In this document: positions 16,899-26,000 of the stretch, one piece after another | How positions within the stretch are numbered: the stretch's first letter is position 1 | Layout of the letters: every line of letters starts with the position of its first letter | Notes under the pieces: model-generated | Databases searched by the model: none | Seen by the model: the letters and a program-made list of their open reading frames with translations, nothing else | What the model was told of the DNA's origin: nothing | Origin: Akkermansiaceae bacterium | GTDB taxonomy: Bacteria; Verrucomicrobiota; Verrucomicrobiia; Verrucomicrobiales; Akkermansiaceae | NCBI GenBank assembly: GCA_017798145.1 | Contig: CP059069.1 | Span: 1,907,226-1,971,225 of the forward strand | Direction: 5' to 3' | Length of the DNA: 64,000 nucleotides | Made by a program: the position numbers and the translations under genes

Positions 16899-17383
16899 TC
16901 GTCGTCACCGACACCTCGGTGATTCTGAACCTATGCCTTATACAACGGGCGGAGCTGCTACCTCAGCTTTTCGGAAAAATCATCTGCCCACCTTCGGTGC
17001 GCGCGGAGTTTGAAAGGCTTGCGAAGTACGACCCAAGGTTTGCGGGACTTTTCTTTCCCGAATTCATCGAAGTGAAACCAGTGGGAAAGATACAGCCCGA
17101 ACTGGGTGCAAACCACAGGATTCACCCAGGAGAGATTGAAGCGATTTCCCTAGCACTCGAATCGAACGCGCAGGCTCTACTCATCGACGAACGCGCGGGG
17201 CGCCAAGCCGCAGCGGCCTTGGGACTGCAATGCATCGGAATCCTTGGCATTCTGCTCCAAGCCAAATCCAAGCGGCTCATCGAATCAGTCTCCCCGCTCA
17301 TCGCGCAACTGGAATCACAGGGCCAATTCTGGATGGCTCCCGGATTGGTAAAAAGGATTCTGGAACTCGCAGGCGAAACCTGA
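16895..17383 (+). CDS. PIN-like toxin (DUF3368 type)
   Basis: 162 residues from GTG 16895, overlapping the upstream antitoxin stop. The start IVVTDTSVILNL carries the first acidic residue of a PIN nuclease; further acids lie in HPGEIEAISLALE and LLIDERAGRQAA, and IGILGILLQAK is typical of the DUF3368 group. Predicted function is RNA cleavage, neutralised by the antitoxin. The stop is one base before the second copy of the ABC-F tail, so the cargo ends almost exactly at the repeat. Confidence 0.78.
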   Translation: MIVVTDTSVILNLCLIQRAELLPQLFGKIICPPSVRAEFERLAKYDPRFAGLFFPEFIEVKPVGKIQPELGANHRIHPGEIEAISLALESNAQALLIDERAGRQAAAALGLQCIGILGILLQAKSKRLIESVSPLIAQLESQGQFWMAPGLVKRILELAGET

Positions 17384-17384
17384 T

Positions 17385-17536
17385 CCATCGAGGAGCGGAT
17401 GAACGACCCCGAGTTCCAGCTCAGCAACTACGGGCAGGTCGCCGCCGAAATGGAAAAACTCGAGTCCGCCCGCGCCGCCACCGCCGCCCTCTACGAGCGC
17501 TGGGAAGAGCTCCAGGCGATCGCGGATGCGGAATGA
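17385..17536 (+). repeat. ABC-F gene 3'-end repeat, copy 2 (orphan tail)
   Basis: 152 bp matching the last 152 bp of the ABC-F gene, in the same orientation and still open to the same stop codon. It encodes IEERMNDPEF, then QLSNYGQ, EMEKLESARAATAALY and EELQAIADAE. Differences to copy 1 are concentrated in one 25-bp stretch. There is no ATPase sequence in front of it; it directly follows the toxin gene. Confidence 0.9.
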
Positions 17537-17596
17537 TTTCATTTCCATTAGGCGAACAACACATTCGGCTTGTGGAAACCGGTGGATCGGATAGAG

Positions 17597-20319
17597 ATGC
17601 GATTCATGAAAAAAGCCCTCATTGCTTGCGGTGCGGCCATTATCCTTTCCGTGCCTTTGGACGCGGAAACCTGACCCGCAACGGCGCTGCGGGAGATCCC
17701 GGGATTTCCGGTTCGGCACCCGGCCAGGCAGGCGGTTCCGGAAGTAATGGAGAGGGTTTCAACGAGTCCGTAAATTCACCGGACGACGCCAACAAGACCC
17801 TGACCATCAACTCAGGCCCGGGAGGCACAGGAGGCTCCGGAGGAAGCAACCCCCAAGGGACTGGCGGAGGCGGAGGGGCTGGAGGCAACGGAGGATCGGC
17901 GGTGGGAACTGCGGAAATTTCCCGCGATGCCGCAACCCAGGTTCTTTCCATGACACTCGTAGGCGGCGGCGGCGGACAAGGAGGCAACGGGTCAAACCGC
18001 GCAGGTGGCGGTGCACGGGGGGGAGACGCCGGAGATGCAAGGGGCACCGCAACTTTCACGGCCGGACCGTCCACAACCACCCAGAACGCGACCCTGAACA
18101 TCAATGGCGGAGCTTCCAACAGCGCAGGCTCAGGACACATCGACACCCTAGGGAACACTGGTGGCACGGCGGGGCGAGCAAGGAGCGGAGGAAAAGCGAT
18201 CACGAGCCTCACCATGCAGGGAAGCACGGCCACCACCACCCAGCAGGTGAGCATTTCATCGACTGCGGGTGCCAGCGGATCAAACGGGCTTGGGGCGGGC
18301 GTGCCCATCAGCCTTTCAAGCGACCCGAGCCATTCCATCGGATCCGAGCTTGAGTTGGATATTTCCACTCCGGCCAACAACGCCAGCATAGCTATCAACG
18401 CCACCTCACGCGGAGGAAACGGGGTGGGCCGTCCGGATTCGGTCATTGGCGGGCCGCTTCCTTCACGCGGGGTGCTGCGCCCGTCACGGGTCGAAGCAAG
18501 CGGACAGAACTCCTCGATCTCGGCCGGCTTCTCGGTGGCCGGAGGAAACTGTTTCGGATACACGGTGCCGAACCAAGGGATCAGCGTCGCACTTCCCGGC
18601 GATTTCCCAAGCATAGCCCGTGGCGCTTCGCCACTTGCCGAGCCGGTTGACCTCTCCGCCGGACCGGGCGGCAACATCACCTCAAGCATGAGCCTGACGG
18701 GCGGAAGCGGGGGCACGGTTTTGACAAGCACCGGATTACGTCCGGGGGATGGCGGGCGGGTCGAAGTTGGGGAAGCACTCCTTAGGGCCGTATCCGCAGG
18801 CGGGAACATCACCCAGACGGTCACCGGAAACGGCGGCACCGGGGGATCTGCCACCTCAAGAAACGGCACCGGCGGGCATGTGTCCCTGTTCAACACCATG
18901 AGTGCGGAAACCAGCACTGGGGAAATCACCCTCACCCAAAACGCGAACGGCGGAACACTCGGCGGAAGGGCCGTTTCCCATCTTGATTTCGATGGAACCA
19001 GCTCCGGCATCCTCACGGTCACCACGGCCGCGACCGGTGGCCAGGTATCGAGCAACAGCTCCCTGAACTCCTCGCTTGGCTCAGGGGAGGCCACCACCAT
19101 CATCCGGGGCATCGGTTCCAATACCACCGCGAATGCAACCGCCAACGGAAACACTGCATCGAGCCAAATGTTCGGCGCATTTGCGAATGCGACCTCCGAC
19201 GCAACCGGGCCGTCGAATGTGAATTCCATCGCCACTGCACGCGCAGGAAGAGGAGTCATCCACGGAAAGAGCAAAGCCACCAGCTTTGCCAAAGTGACAC
19301 AACCGGGAACCGTCGCGAGCGCACGCGCATCCACCAACGGGGACTTCGGTGCGCAGATCTGCACCGCCGTTTCCGAAGGTCATCCGTCGCTCCCTGTTTC
19401 ATGGATCACCTCCACCTACTCCGCAGACCGCATCAGCCGGGGTGGCTCGGATACGTCTAACTTCGCCGCCACAGGAGCGAATGTCCGAAATAGCGCCTTT
19501 GCCACGAACAGCACACGCGCCGCATCCTTCGATGACCAGGACGCCACACAGAAACAGGAGGCCGTTGTCGGCCCCTTCGGCACGAATCCTGTCCCCGCCG
19601 GACTTTTCAATACGCTCACTGACGAGAAGCATCTGATGTCAGTCCGATTCACCCAAGGCGCGAACACCCTCGTTTATCCGTCCGGGCTGACCACGACTCA
19701 TCGCCACGGCGGAGCCTTCCGGCTGCGCGAGGGAGGCTCGGGAGGCAGTCTCATCATGTCAGGGCTTGGTTTCACGCACTCGGGAAGCGGATTTGATTCC
19801 GGCGTGTTCCGGTTCCGGAAAGACGGCGCAACGGTGATCGAAATGCCTTTTGCAAATCCATCCGAAGCCGCCGCGATTTTCTCCAACCAGACCCTTACAC
19901 TCGCAGATCTCTCAAGCGCAAACGCCGGGACGGTTTTCTCCTGGGAAGTGGAAATCACCACCTCCGCCGCCGCGCAGGGATACGACGGAAATTTCCTCCT
20001 CTCCGCCACCTCGAACACCGGGCTGCCCATCGCCCCGCCGCCGGCGCCCACCGCAGGCCTCACGCTGCAGGGCCTCACTCTCGCCGCGGACTTCTCGGAT
20101 GCCTTCGCCCTCGCGAACAGGTTCGGCGGAACCGTCACAGGCGGAGCGCCGTTCTCAAGGATCACCATCGAAGCCTCTTCAGACCTTGGTCAGATCGATC
20201 CGTGGACTCCAATCCGTACCGTCACAACCGACAGCCAAGGCATGGTCGCGCTCGACCCCCTAGCCGACCCCGCCGACCCTGGAGCCGACAAGATGTTCAT
20301 CCGCGCCCGCGCAGATTGA
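17597..20319 (+). CDS. Large glycine-rich secreted protein, apparent frameshift after the signal peptide
   Basis: ATG 17597 (or 17606) encodes a signal peptide (KKALIACGAAIILSVPLDAE) but the frame stops at TGA 17672. The adjacent frame continues, uninterrupted, from there to 20319 for about 880 residues, rich in GGxGG repeats in the first third (SGPGGTGGSGG, VGGGGGQGGNG), then Thr/Ser/Gly beta-rich repeats, and a C-terminal module with IEASSDLGQIDPWTPI and FIRARAD. A single missing base near 17640-17670 would join the two frames. The long open frame suggests the break is recent or a sequence error. The product would be a cell-surface or extracellular structural protein. No PEP-CTERM or autotransporter barrel is visible. 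Confidence 0.65.
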
Positions 20320-20382
20320 ACGGAAAGCGCGGAGACAAAAATGGTGAAAGCCTTCTGTTGTTCTCTGCTTTCCTTGCTAGCC

Positions 20383-20510
20383 GATTTCCAGCTCACCAAC
20401 TACGGCAAATTCCCACGGAAATGGAAAAGCTCGAGTCCGCCCGCGCCGCCACCGCAGCACTCTACGCCCGCTGGGAAGAGCTCCAGGCGATCGCGGACGC
20501 AGGGGAATGA
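20383..20510 (+). repeat. ABC-F gene 3'-end repeat, copy 3 (degenerate)
   Basis: 128 bp matching the ABC-F 3' end. After FQLTNYGK a single-base deletion (about 20413-20416) shifts the frame; the rest reads EMEKLESARAATAALYARW and EELQAIADAGE with stop. It lies 27 bp from the miaB stop and shares several bases with copy 2 that differ from copy 1, so copies 2 and 3 are closer relatives. It may be the original end of the ABC-F gene before insertions. Confidence 0.85.
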
Positions 20511-20537
20511 TGCAATGCAGCGGGTTGGTTTCCCCAA

Positions 20538-21920
20538 TCACACCCCGACCAAGAGCGGCGTCCCGTAGGTCGTGAATCCGGTGGATTCCTCCACCTGGAT
20601 ATCCAGGATCTCGCCGGTCAGGCGGTCGGCATCACCTTCGAAGATCACGATCTTGTTCTGCGGCGTGCGTCCGCTGAGGGTGGAGGGGTTGTGCTTCGAC
20701 GGTCCCTCGCAGAGAACCTGCTGGACGGTGCCGACGATGGCCGCGTTCTTTTCCTTGGCAAGGCGATCCACGGTTTCGAGCAGGCGCTGGTTGCGCACTT
20801 CCTTCACGGCCTCATCGATCTGGCCTTCCATCTCCGCCGCCGGGGTGTCCTTGCGTTTCGAGTAGCGGAACACGAAGGCGTTGTCGAACTGCAGGCGCTC
20901 CACCGTATCCACCGTGGCTTGGAAATCCTCTTCCGTTTCACCCGGAAAGCCTACGATGATGTCGGTGGTGATTGCGATGTCCGGCCTGGCCGCGCGCATC
21001 TTCTCACAGATCTCGACGAACTTCGCGTTCTTGTACGGCCGCCGCATCAGTTTCAAAATCCGATCCGATCCGCTCTGCATCGGGAAATGGATGTGGGACA
21101 TCAGCTTCGGCAGATAGGTGAACGCGGCGACGAGATCGTCCCGGTAGCCGATGGGATGCGGCGAGGTGAAGCGGATGCGCTGGATGCCATCCACCTCGTG
21201 CACCGCCTCCAGAAGCTGCACGAAAGGTGATTTCCCATCCACCTTTTCAAATTCCGTGCGCCCGTAGAGGTTCACGATCTGGCCTAACAGGGTAACCTCC
21301 TTCACACCCTGCCCGGCGAGGAATCCCACTTCCTTCACGATGTCCGCAATCGGCCTGCCGCGCTCCTTGCCGCGCGTGTCCGGGACGATGCAGAACGAGC
21401 AGCGCATGTTGCAGCCCTGCATGATGGAGACGAAGGCGGACGCGTTGCGCGCCTTGGGAAGATGGTCCCGGATTGTGTTCTGGGAATCGGCTTCCTCCGC
21501 GATGTCGCAAACGGAAGTCCCGGTGAGGGAAAGCGCCGGATCGTCCATCCTTGCCTCCATGCGGCGCTTCAGGATGCCGTCCACATACTCGAAGACCTTG
21601 TGATACTTCTGGGTGCCGACCACCACATCAAGGTGCGGGATGCGCTCGAAAAGCTCCTGTCCGCGCGATTGCGCCATGCAGCCCATGAAGCCATAGACGA
21701 CGTGCGCGCGCTTCCTACGCTGCGCTCCCATGATGCCCATTTTCCCGAGCGCCTTCTGCTCCGCCTGATCGCGCACCGAGCAAGTGTTGATCAGCACCGC
21801 ATCCGCATCCTTTTCGGTCTGCGTCAGGGTGTAGCCGCCCTCGGTGAACATCCGCGCCACCTGCTCGGTGTCGCGCTCGTTCATCTGGCAACCGTAGGTC
21901 TTGAGGTAAACTTTCGGCAT
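20538..21920 (-). CDS. miaB: tRNA-2-methylthio-N6-dimethylallyladenosine synthase
   Basis: 460 residues, as expected for MiaB. The N-terminal methylthiotransferase domain has its cluster Cys residues in KTYGCQMNERD, INTCSVRD and YGFMGCMAQ; the radical-SAM motif is QGCNMRCSFCIVP; a C-terminal TRAM domain follows (GRTPQNKIVIFEGD). It inserts the methylthio group at position 2 of i6A37 in tRNAs reading UNN codons. It lies 13 bp downstream of a hypothetical gene on the same strand and converges with the ABC-F island. Confidence 0.95.
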   Translation of the reverse strand: MPKVYLKTYGCQMNERDTEQVARMFTEGGYTLTQTEKDADAVLINTCSVRDQAEQKALGKMGIMGAQRRKRAHVVYGFMGCMAQSRGQELFERIPHLDVVVGTQKYHKVFEYVDGILKRRMEARMDDPALSLTGTSVCDIAEEADSQNTIRDHLPKARNASAFVSIMQGCNMRCSFCIVPDTRGKERGRPIADIVKEVGFLAGQGVKEVTLLGQIVNLYGRTEFEKVDGKSPFVQLLEAVHEVDGIQRIRFTSPHPIGYRDDLVAAFTYLPKLMSHIHFPMQSGSDRILKLMRRPYKNAKFVEICEKMRAARPDIAITTDIIVGFPGETEEDFQATVDTVERLQFDNAFVFRYSKRKDTPAAEMEGQIDEAVKEVRNQRLLETVDRLAKEKNAAIVGTVQQVLCEGPSKHNPSTLSGRTPQNKIVIFEGDADRLTGEILDIQVEESTGFTTYGTPLLVGV

Positions 21921-21933
21921 CTGGGGAAAAGGG

Positions 21934-22434
21934 TCACGCCAGCTTCAGGCGCTCGTCGGATTCGATTTTCTCGGTGAGCGCGGGGTATCCGCCAACCACC
22001 TGCATGTTGAAGCAGTGCAGATAGACGGTGAAAATCTTCGGATCGAACACATCGACGAGCCTGTCCACGGTCGCGTCGAGCCGCTCCTTGTCGAGCGACC
22101 TCGGAAGATCGCCGACCACCGATCCCTTGCCATCGTGGGGGATGCCGAGGCCGTCACAGAACATGCCGAGCATGGATTGCTGGCCCGCCAGCAGGTAGGC
22201 CTGCAGGATCTGATCCCCGATAGCGTCGCAGGCCTTGATCTGGAGGGTCTTGTGGATCCACGCATATTGCTCTCCGAGCGACTTCTTCTGGACAAAGACA
22301 GGCCTGAGCTTGCGGTTTGCGGCCAGCGTGGAGACGGCGGATTTGTAAACGTTCTTGTCGTTGGCGCGGAACCAATCGAGGATGGCGGAGACTACGGCTG
22401 GATCGACGGCGGTAAAGATTTCGTGGGATTTCAC
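21934..22434 (-). CDS. Conserved-looking hypothetical protein, 166 aa
   Basis: An apparently cytoplasmic, mainly helical protein (no signal peptide or membrane segment), with features such as ILDWFRANDKNVYKSAVSTL, AWIHKTLQIKACDAIGDQIL and FTVYLHCFNMQVVGGYPAL. I cannot assign it to a family. Its stop is 13 bp before the miaB start, so the two are probably transcribed together. A link to tRNA modification would be a guess from position only. Confidence 0.7.
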   Translation of the reverse strand: MKSHEIFTAVDPAVVSAILDWFRANDKNVYKSAVSTLAANRKLRPVFVQKKSLGEQYAWIHKTLQIKACDAIGDQILQAYLLAGQQSMLGMFCDGLGIPHDGKGSVVGDLPRSLDKERLDATVDRLVDVFDPKIFTVYLHCFNMQVVGGYPALTEKIESDERLKLA

Positions 22435-22745
22435 TGTGCGGTGCTTTGGATGGGCGGGTAGTCAAATCGCTGCTCCCCCATTACGCAACACTCTTTCAAC
22501 ACCTGTCCATACCATCCCCAGGCACGGCGAAACTGGCGATCCCGGGAAATTTGCCGGATTTGATTACCGAAAATCGGAGAAACAAGCCAGTTTGGGCTTG
22601 CAACTCCGGCGGATCTCTGTTTTCAAACCCAGCCCGCCACCGTCCACCACCATTTGTTTTGAGCGAAAAAGCCCTGCCAGCCGTACCCGAGAACATCGTC
22701 TCCTTCGGCCAGGCAAAGCCAACCTCGCAACTTCCCGGCTCCACT
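22435..22745. other. Intergenic region upstream of rpoZ
   Basis: About 310 bp between two divergent genes. It must contain the promoters for the hypothetical-miaB and rpoZ-smpB-priA units. I saw no convincing RNA gene, repeat or operator. Frames cross it, but none has a credible protein sequence. Confidence 0.4.
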
Positions 22746-22952
22746 ATGAAAAGCGATCTTGTCGAACAGGCCTCTGAAATCGTCACCGACCCTCTGGTCC
22801 TCATCAACCTTGTTTCCCAAAGGGTTCGCCAGCTCAACAGCGGCCGCTCCCCTTTGATCCCGACCCGCCCGAGCATGGGCGCTGCTGACATCGCACTGAC
22901 GGAAATCATCGAGGGCAAGATCAAGCTCATCGAGCGCCCGCTTCCCCAGTAA
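22746..22952 (+). CDS. rpoZ: RNA polymerase omega subunit
   Basis: 68 residues from ATG 22746. The core INLVSQRVRQLNSGRSPLI followed by ADIALTEIIEGKI is the omega-subunit motif (helix binding the beta-prime C-terminus). Short but normal for this family. smpB starts 18 bp after its stop and its Shine-Dalgarno touches the rpoZ stop codon, so they form an operon. Confidence 0.88.
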   Translation: MKSDLVEQASEIVTDPLVLINLVSQRVRQLNSGRSPLIPTRPSMGAADIALTEIIEGKIKLIERPLPQ

Positions 22953-22970
22953 GGAGGGCTCACGCCTCCC
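22951..22970 (+). promoter_or_regulatory. smpB ribosome-binding site within a small hairpin
   Basis: AAGGAGG begins at 22951, overlapping the rpoZ stop codon, an unusually strong Shine-Dalgarno for this window. GGAGG (22953-22957) can pair with CCTCC (22965-22969) directly before the ATG at 22971, through a seven-base loop. The structure could limit smpB initiation unless ribosomes finishing rpoZ open it. This is inference from sequence only. Confidence 0.4.
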
Positions 22971-23429
22971 ATGAGCGCCGAGATCGCCACCAACCGCAAG
23001 GCCGCACGGGACTTCCATATCCTCGACAAATACGAGGCCGGGCTGGAACTGAAAGGCACTGAGGTCAAGTCGATCCGTGCCGGAAAAATCAACATTTCCG
23101 ATGCCTTCGCCCGCGTCGAGGGCCACCAGGTTTTCCTTTATGGCTGCGATATCCAGCCATGGCAGACCGCCGGGGAATGGTTCAACCACCAGTCCAAGCG
23201 CCCGCGCCGCCTCTTGCTCAACAAAAAGGAGATCCTCAAGCTCTCCGCTGAGACCGCGATCAAGGGCTGCACCCTGCCGCTGCTTCGGATGTATTGGAAA
23301 GACCGCCGCGTGAAGGTCGAGATCGGTGTCGGCAAGGGCAAGACCCACTCCGACCAGCGCCAGGATCTGAAGAAAAAGGTCGAGATGCGCGAGGCGCAGC
23401 GCGAGATGTCCCGTTTCAACCAGCGGTGA
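22971..23429 (+). CDS. smpB: SsrA-binding protein
   Basis: 152 residues. Family motifs are complete: NRKAARDFHILDKYEAGLEL, GTEVKSIRAGKINISDAFAR, PRRLLLNKKEI, and the basic C-terminal tail GKGKTHSDQR. SmpB binds tmRNA and delivers it to stalled ribosomes (trans-translation). The ssrA gene itself was not recognised in this window. Confidence 0.96.
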   Translation: MSAEIATNRKAARDFHILDKYEAGLELKGTEVKSIRAGKINISDAFARVEGHQVFLYGCDIQPWQTAGEWFNHQSKRPRRLLLNKKEILKLSAETAIKGCTLPLLRMYWKDRRVKVEIGVGKGKTHSDQRQDLKKKVEMREAQREMSRFNQR

Positions 23430-23564
23430 TTCCGGCGCCCAGCGTTGCAAAGCCCGTGACGGGCGAAGGGGCCATGGCTGAAGCTCCAATGCGCCATGGC
23501 GGGATAATGCTCCCGGGGCAATTTGAAATTTGAGCTTTGGATTTTCGCTGCGCACCATGCCCCG

Positions 23565-25787
23565 GTGATCGCCCGCGTCCTTATCGACGGCCCCTCGGAG
23601 CTTGTGTTCGACTATGCCATCCCCGACGGCCTGCCGGTCGCGGCGGGCTGCCGAGTGCGCGTGCCGATACGCCAGAAAACCAGCTCCGGGACGGTGCTTT
23701 CCGTAAACCCTCCGCCGGAGCAGAGCGAATTCGCCATGCGGGAGGTGAAATCGCTCGTCGAGCCGGAACCGCTCATCACGCCCACCCTCATCAGGGTGGC
23801 CCGCTGGATATCCGACTACTATGGCTCCAGCATCGAGAGCGTCATCCGCTCCATCCTGCCGGAAGCCGTCCGCACCGAGGACAACTCCGCCAAGACCCGC
23901 CGCATCGCCACAGCCTTTGATAAGCCGGATCCGGAAGAACTGGCAAAGCTGGAAAAACGCGCTCCCAAACAACACGCCATCCTCACACTCCTGCTCGCGG
24001 CGAAAGACCGCACCCTACCCACCACGGAGCTTGGCGAATCCTCCGCCCCCTCCTTGAAATCCCTCGCATCCAAGGGCTTCATCAAAATTTCCAGCGAGGA
24101 AATCCGCCGCGACCCCGAAGCCGCCGAGGAAATCATCCCCTCCAAACCCCTGACACTCAACGACCAGCAACAGGAAGCCTTCGAAAAAATCAAATCTTCC
24201 CTTGGCGGACTTGGCGACTTGGCGGCCCAACCCATTTTGCTGCTCGGCGTCACCGGCAGCGGCAAAACCGAAGTCTATCTCCAGGCCGCTCAGGCCGCCC
24301 TCGACATCGGAAAGACCGTCCTTGTCCTGGTCCCGGAAATCGCCCTCACCCCGCAGACCGTCCGCCGCTTCAAATCGCGCTTCTCCCACCTCACCGACCA
24401 GGTCGCCGTCCTCCACTCGAACCTCTCCCATGGCGAGCGTTACGACGAGTGGCACCGCATCCGCAAAGGTACGGCACGCATCGTAATTGGTGCGAGATCC
24501 GCCGTCTTCGCCCCGCTCCCGGATCTCGGCCTCATCATCATCGATGAGGAGCACGAATCCACCTACAAGCAGGAAAACGTCCCCCGCTACCAAGCCCGCG
24601 ACGTCGCCGTCCTTCGCGCCGCCTTCGAGCAATGCGCCATCGTCCTCGGTTCCGCCACCCCTTCCCTGGAGAGCTGGCAAAACACCCTTTCGGGAAAATA
24701 CCGGCTCCTCCGCCTCGACAAACGAGCCGACGCCCACTCCATGCCGCTCGTCCGCGTGATCGACATGCGCCTGGAAAAGCAGAAACAGAAAGGCCAGGTC
24801 GCCATCCTCTCGGACAGGCTCCGCAGCGCCCTTGAGCTGCGCCTCGAAAAAGGCGAGCAATCCATCCTCTTCCTCAACCGCCGCGGCTTCGCCCGCTCCC
24901 TCCAATGCCACTCCTGCGGCCACACCTGCGAGTGCCCGCACTGCGCCGTCGCCCTCACCTACCACCGCACCGATGAGCGCCTCGTCTGCCACGTCTGCGG
25001 CCACCAATCCATCGTCCCGAGGAAATGCCCGGAGTGCAAAAACCCCGGTATCGCCCTCCAGGGCTACGGCACCCAGAAGGTCGAGGAAGTGTTGCAAAAA
25101 GTCCTCCCCGCCGCCCGCTTCGCCCGCATCGATGCCGATGCCATGCGCCGCAAAAACACCCTCCGGGAAATCCTCCGCAAATTCAAATCCCAGAAAATCG
25201 ACGTCCTCATCGGCACCCAGATGATCGCCAAGGGCCTGCATTTCCCCAATGTCACATTGGTAGGGATTTTGAACGCCGACCTCGGCCTGCACGTCCCCGA
25301 CTTCCGCGCCGGCGAACGCACCTTCCAGCTCATCACCCAGGTGGCGGGAAGAGCCGGGCGCGGCGAGCTGGAGGGCGAGGTCATCGTCCAGACCTACACT
25401 CCTCATTCGCCTTCGATCCAGTTCGCCAGAAAGCACGACTTCCATGGTTACGCCGAGCAGGAGATGGAAATGCGCCGCCAGTTCAAATTCCCCCCTTTTG
25501 CCCACTGCGGAGTCCTGACCGCCCGCTCCAGCCATGAGCGCCGCGCCGAATTCACCCTCCAGACCCTGCACCTGCGCCTCAAGGAAAACCTCCCCCACGG
25601 CATCACGCTCGGGGAAGTCCTCCCCAGCCCCCTGATCCGCTCCCACGACCAGTTCCGCTTCCAAATCACCCTCCGCTCCCAAAAAGCCCGCCCCCTCACC
25701 AACCACATCCAGACCGTCCTCAAAAAAACCACCCTCCCCGAGGATGTCACCGTCGTCTTCGACATGGACGCCTACAATTTCTCCTAG
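23565..25787 (+). CDS. priA: Primosomal protein N' (replication restart helicase)
   Basis: About 740 residues from GTG 23565; an in-frame TTG at 23523 would add 14 residues, but IARVLIDGPSELVFDYAIP is where PriA proteins normally begin. Domains: N-terminal 3'-DNA-end binding region, helicase core with Walker A GVTGSGKTE and DEEH, zinc-binding insertion with four Cys pairs (CHSCGHTCECPHC, CHVC, CPEC), then the helicase C-lobe (GTQMIAKGLHFPNV, QVAGRAGRGE). It reloads the replisome at stalled forks. The last bases of the gene and the sequence just beyond the stop are repeated at 26196-26244. Confidence 0.95.
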   Translation: MIARVLIDGPSELVFDYAIPDGLPVAAGCRVRVPIRQKTSSGTVLSVNPPPEQSEFAMREVKSLVEPEPLITPTLIRVARWISDYYGSSIESVIRSILPEAVRTEDNSAKTRRIATAFDKPDPEELAKLEKRAPKQHAILTLLLAAKDRTLPTTELGESSAPSLKSLASKGFIKISSEEIRRDPEAAEEIIPSKPLTLNDQQQEAFEKIKSSLGGLGDLAAQPILLLGVTGSGKTEVYLQAAQAALDIGKTVLVLVPEIALTPQTVRRFKSRFSHLTDQVAVLHSNLSHGERYDEWHRIRKGTARIVIGARSAVFAPLPDLGLIIIDEEHESTYKQENVPRYQARDVAVLRAAFEQCAIVLGSATPSLESWQNTLSGKYRLLRLDKRADAHSMPLVRVIDMRLEKQKQKGQVAILSDRLRSALELRLEKGEQSILFLNRRGFARSLQCHSCGHTCECPHCAVALTYHRTDERLVCHVCGHQSIVPRKCPECKNPGIALQGYGTQKVEEVLQKVLPAARFARIDADAMRRKNTLREILRKFKSQKIDVLIGTQMIAKGLHFPNVTLVGILNADLGLHVPDFRAGERTFQLITQVAGRAGRGELEGEVIVQTYTPHSPSIQFARKHDFHGYAEQEMEMRRQFKFPPFAHCGVLTARSSHERRAEFTLQTLHLRLKENLPHGITLGEVLPSPLIRSHDQFRFQITLRSQKARPLTNHIQTVLKKTTLPEDVTVVFDMDAYNFS

Positions 25788-25795
25788 CGGCGATG
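25746..25795 (+). repeat. priA 3'-end repeat, copy 1 (in the intact gene)
   Basis: The end of priA (VTVVFDMDAYNFS and stop) plus about eight bases after the stop. It matches 26196-26244 with an identical run of 27 bases (GTCACCGTCGTCTTCGACAT and on), then scattered substitutions, and similarity continues past the stop codon (AGCGGCGAT against AGCGGAGAT). Confidence 0.8.
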
Positions 25796-25863
25796 TGGGG
25801 GGCGATCTTCGGTCGCCTTTTCCCTATTTGACAGCAAGCCGGCAAACCAGCTGACATGGTACG

Positions 25864-26000
25864 TTGAAAACCACCATCGAGCTCCCACCGGATCCCATAC
25901 GTGAAAGGAAGCTCCTGGCCGTCCGCGAAAACCGGAAGTTCATGGATGTCGTCGCTGACTTGCCGAAACGCGGCCTCGTGGCAGGGAAAACCAAGGCTCC
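25864..26000 (+). pseudogene. VapB-like antitoxin remnant
   Basis: From TTG 25864 the frame reads KTTIELPPDPIRERKLLAV followed by RENRKFMDVVADLPKRGLV, which closely follows the ribbon-helix-helix antitoxin pattern of VapB proteins (KTTIELPDELLREAKxLA). Proline substitutions inside helices (PPDPI, DLPKR), an atypical start and a downstream frame without recognisable protein suggest decay. The matching VapC PIN toxin is missing. It sits between the priA end and a second copy of the priA tail. Confidence 0.6.

Noticed and set aside
17640..17680. Programmed -1 frameshift in the glycine-rich gene
   Set aside because: No slippery heptamer of the form X-XXY-YYZ and no clear downstream pseudoknot were seen; a deletion or sequence error is simpler.
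17640..19364. A 574-codon open frame on the minus strand opposite the glycine-rich gene
   Set aside because: Its proline-rich composition (mirror of Gly/Thr codons), no start context and no domain; it is a shadow of the repetitive plus-strand gene.
22435..23564. tmRNA (ssrA) gene near smpB
   Set aside because: No tRNA-Ala-like acceptor ends or tag reading frame found in the intergenic DNA around smpB.
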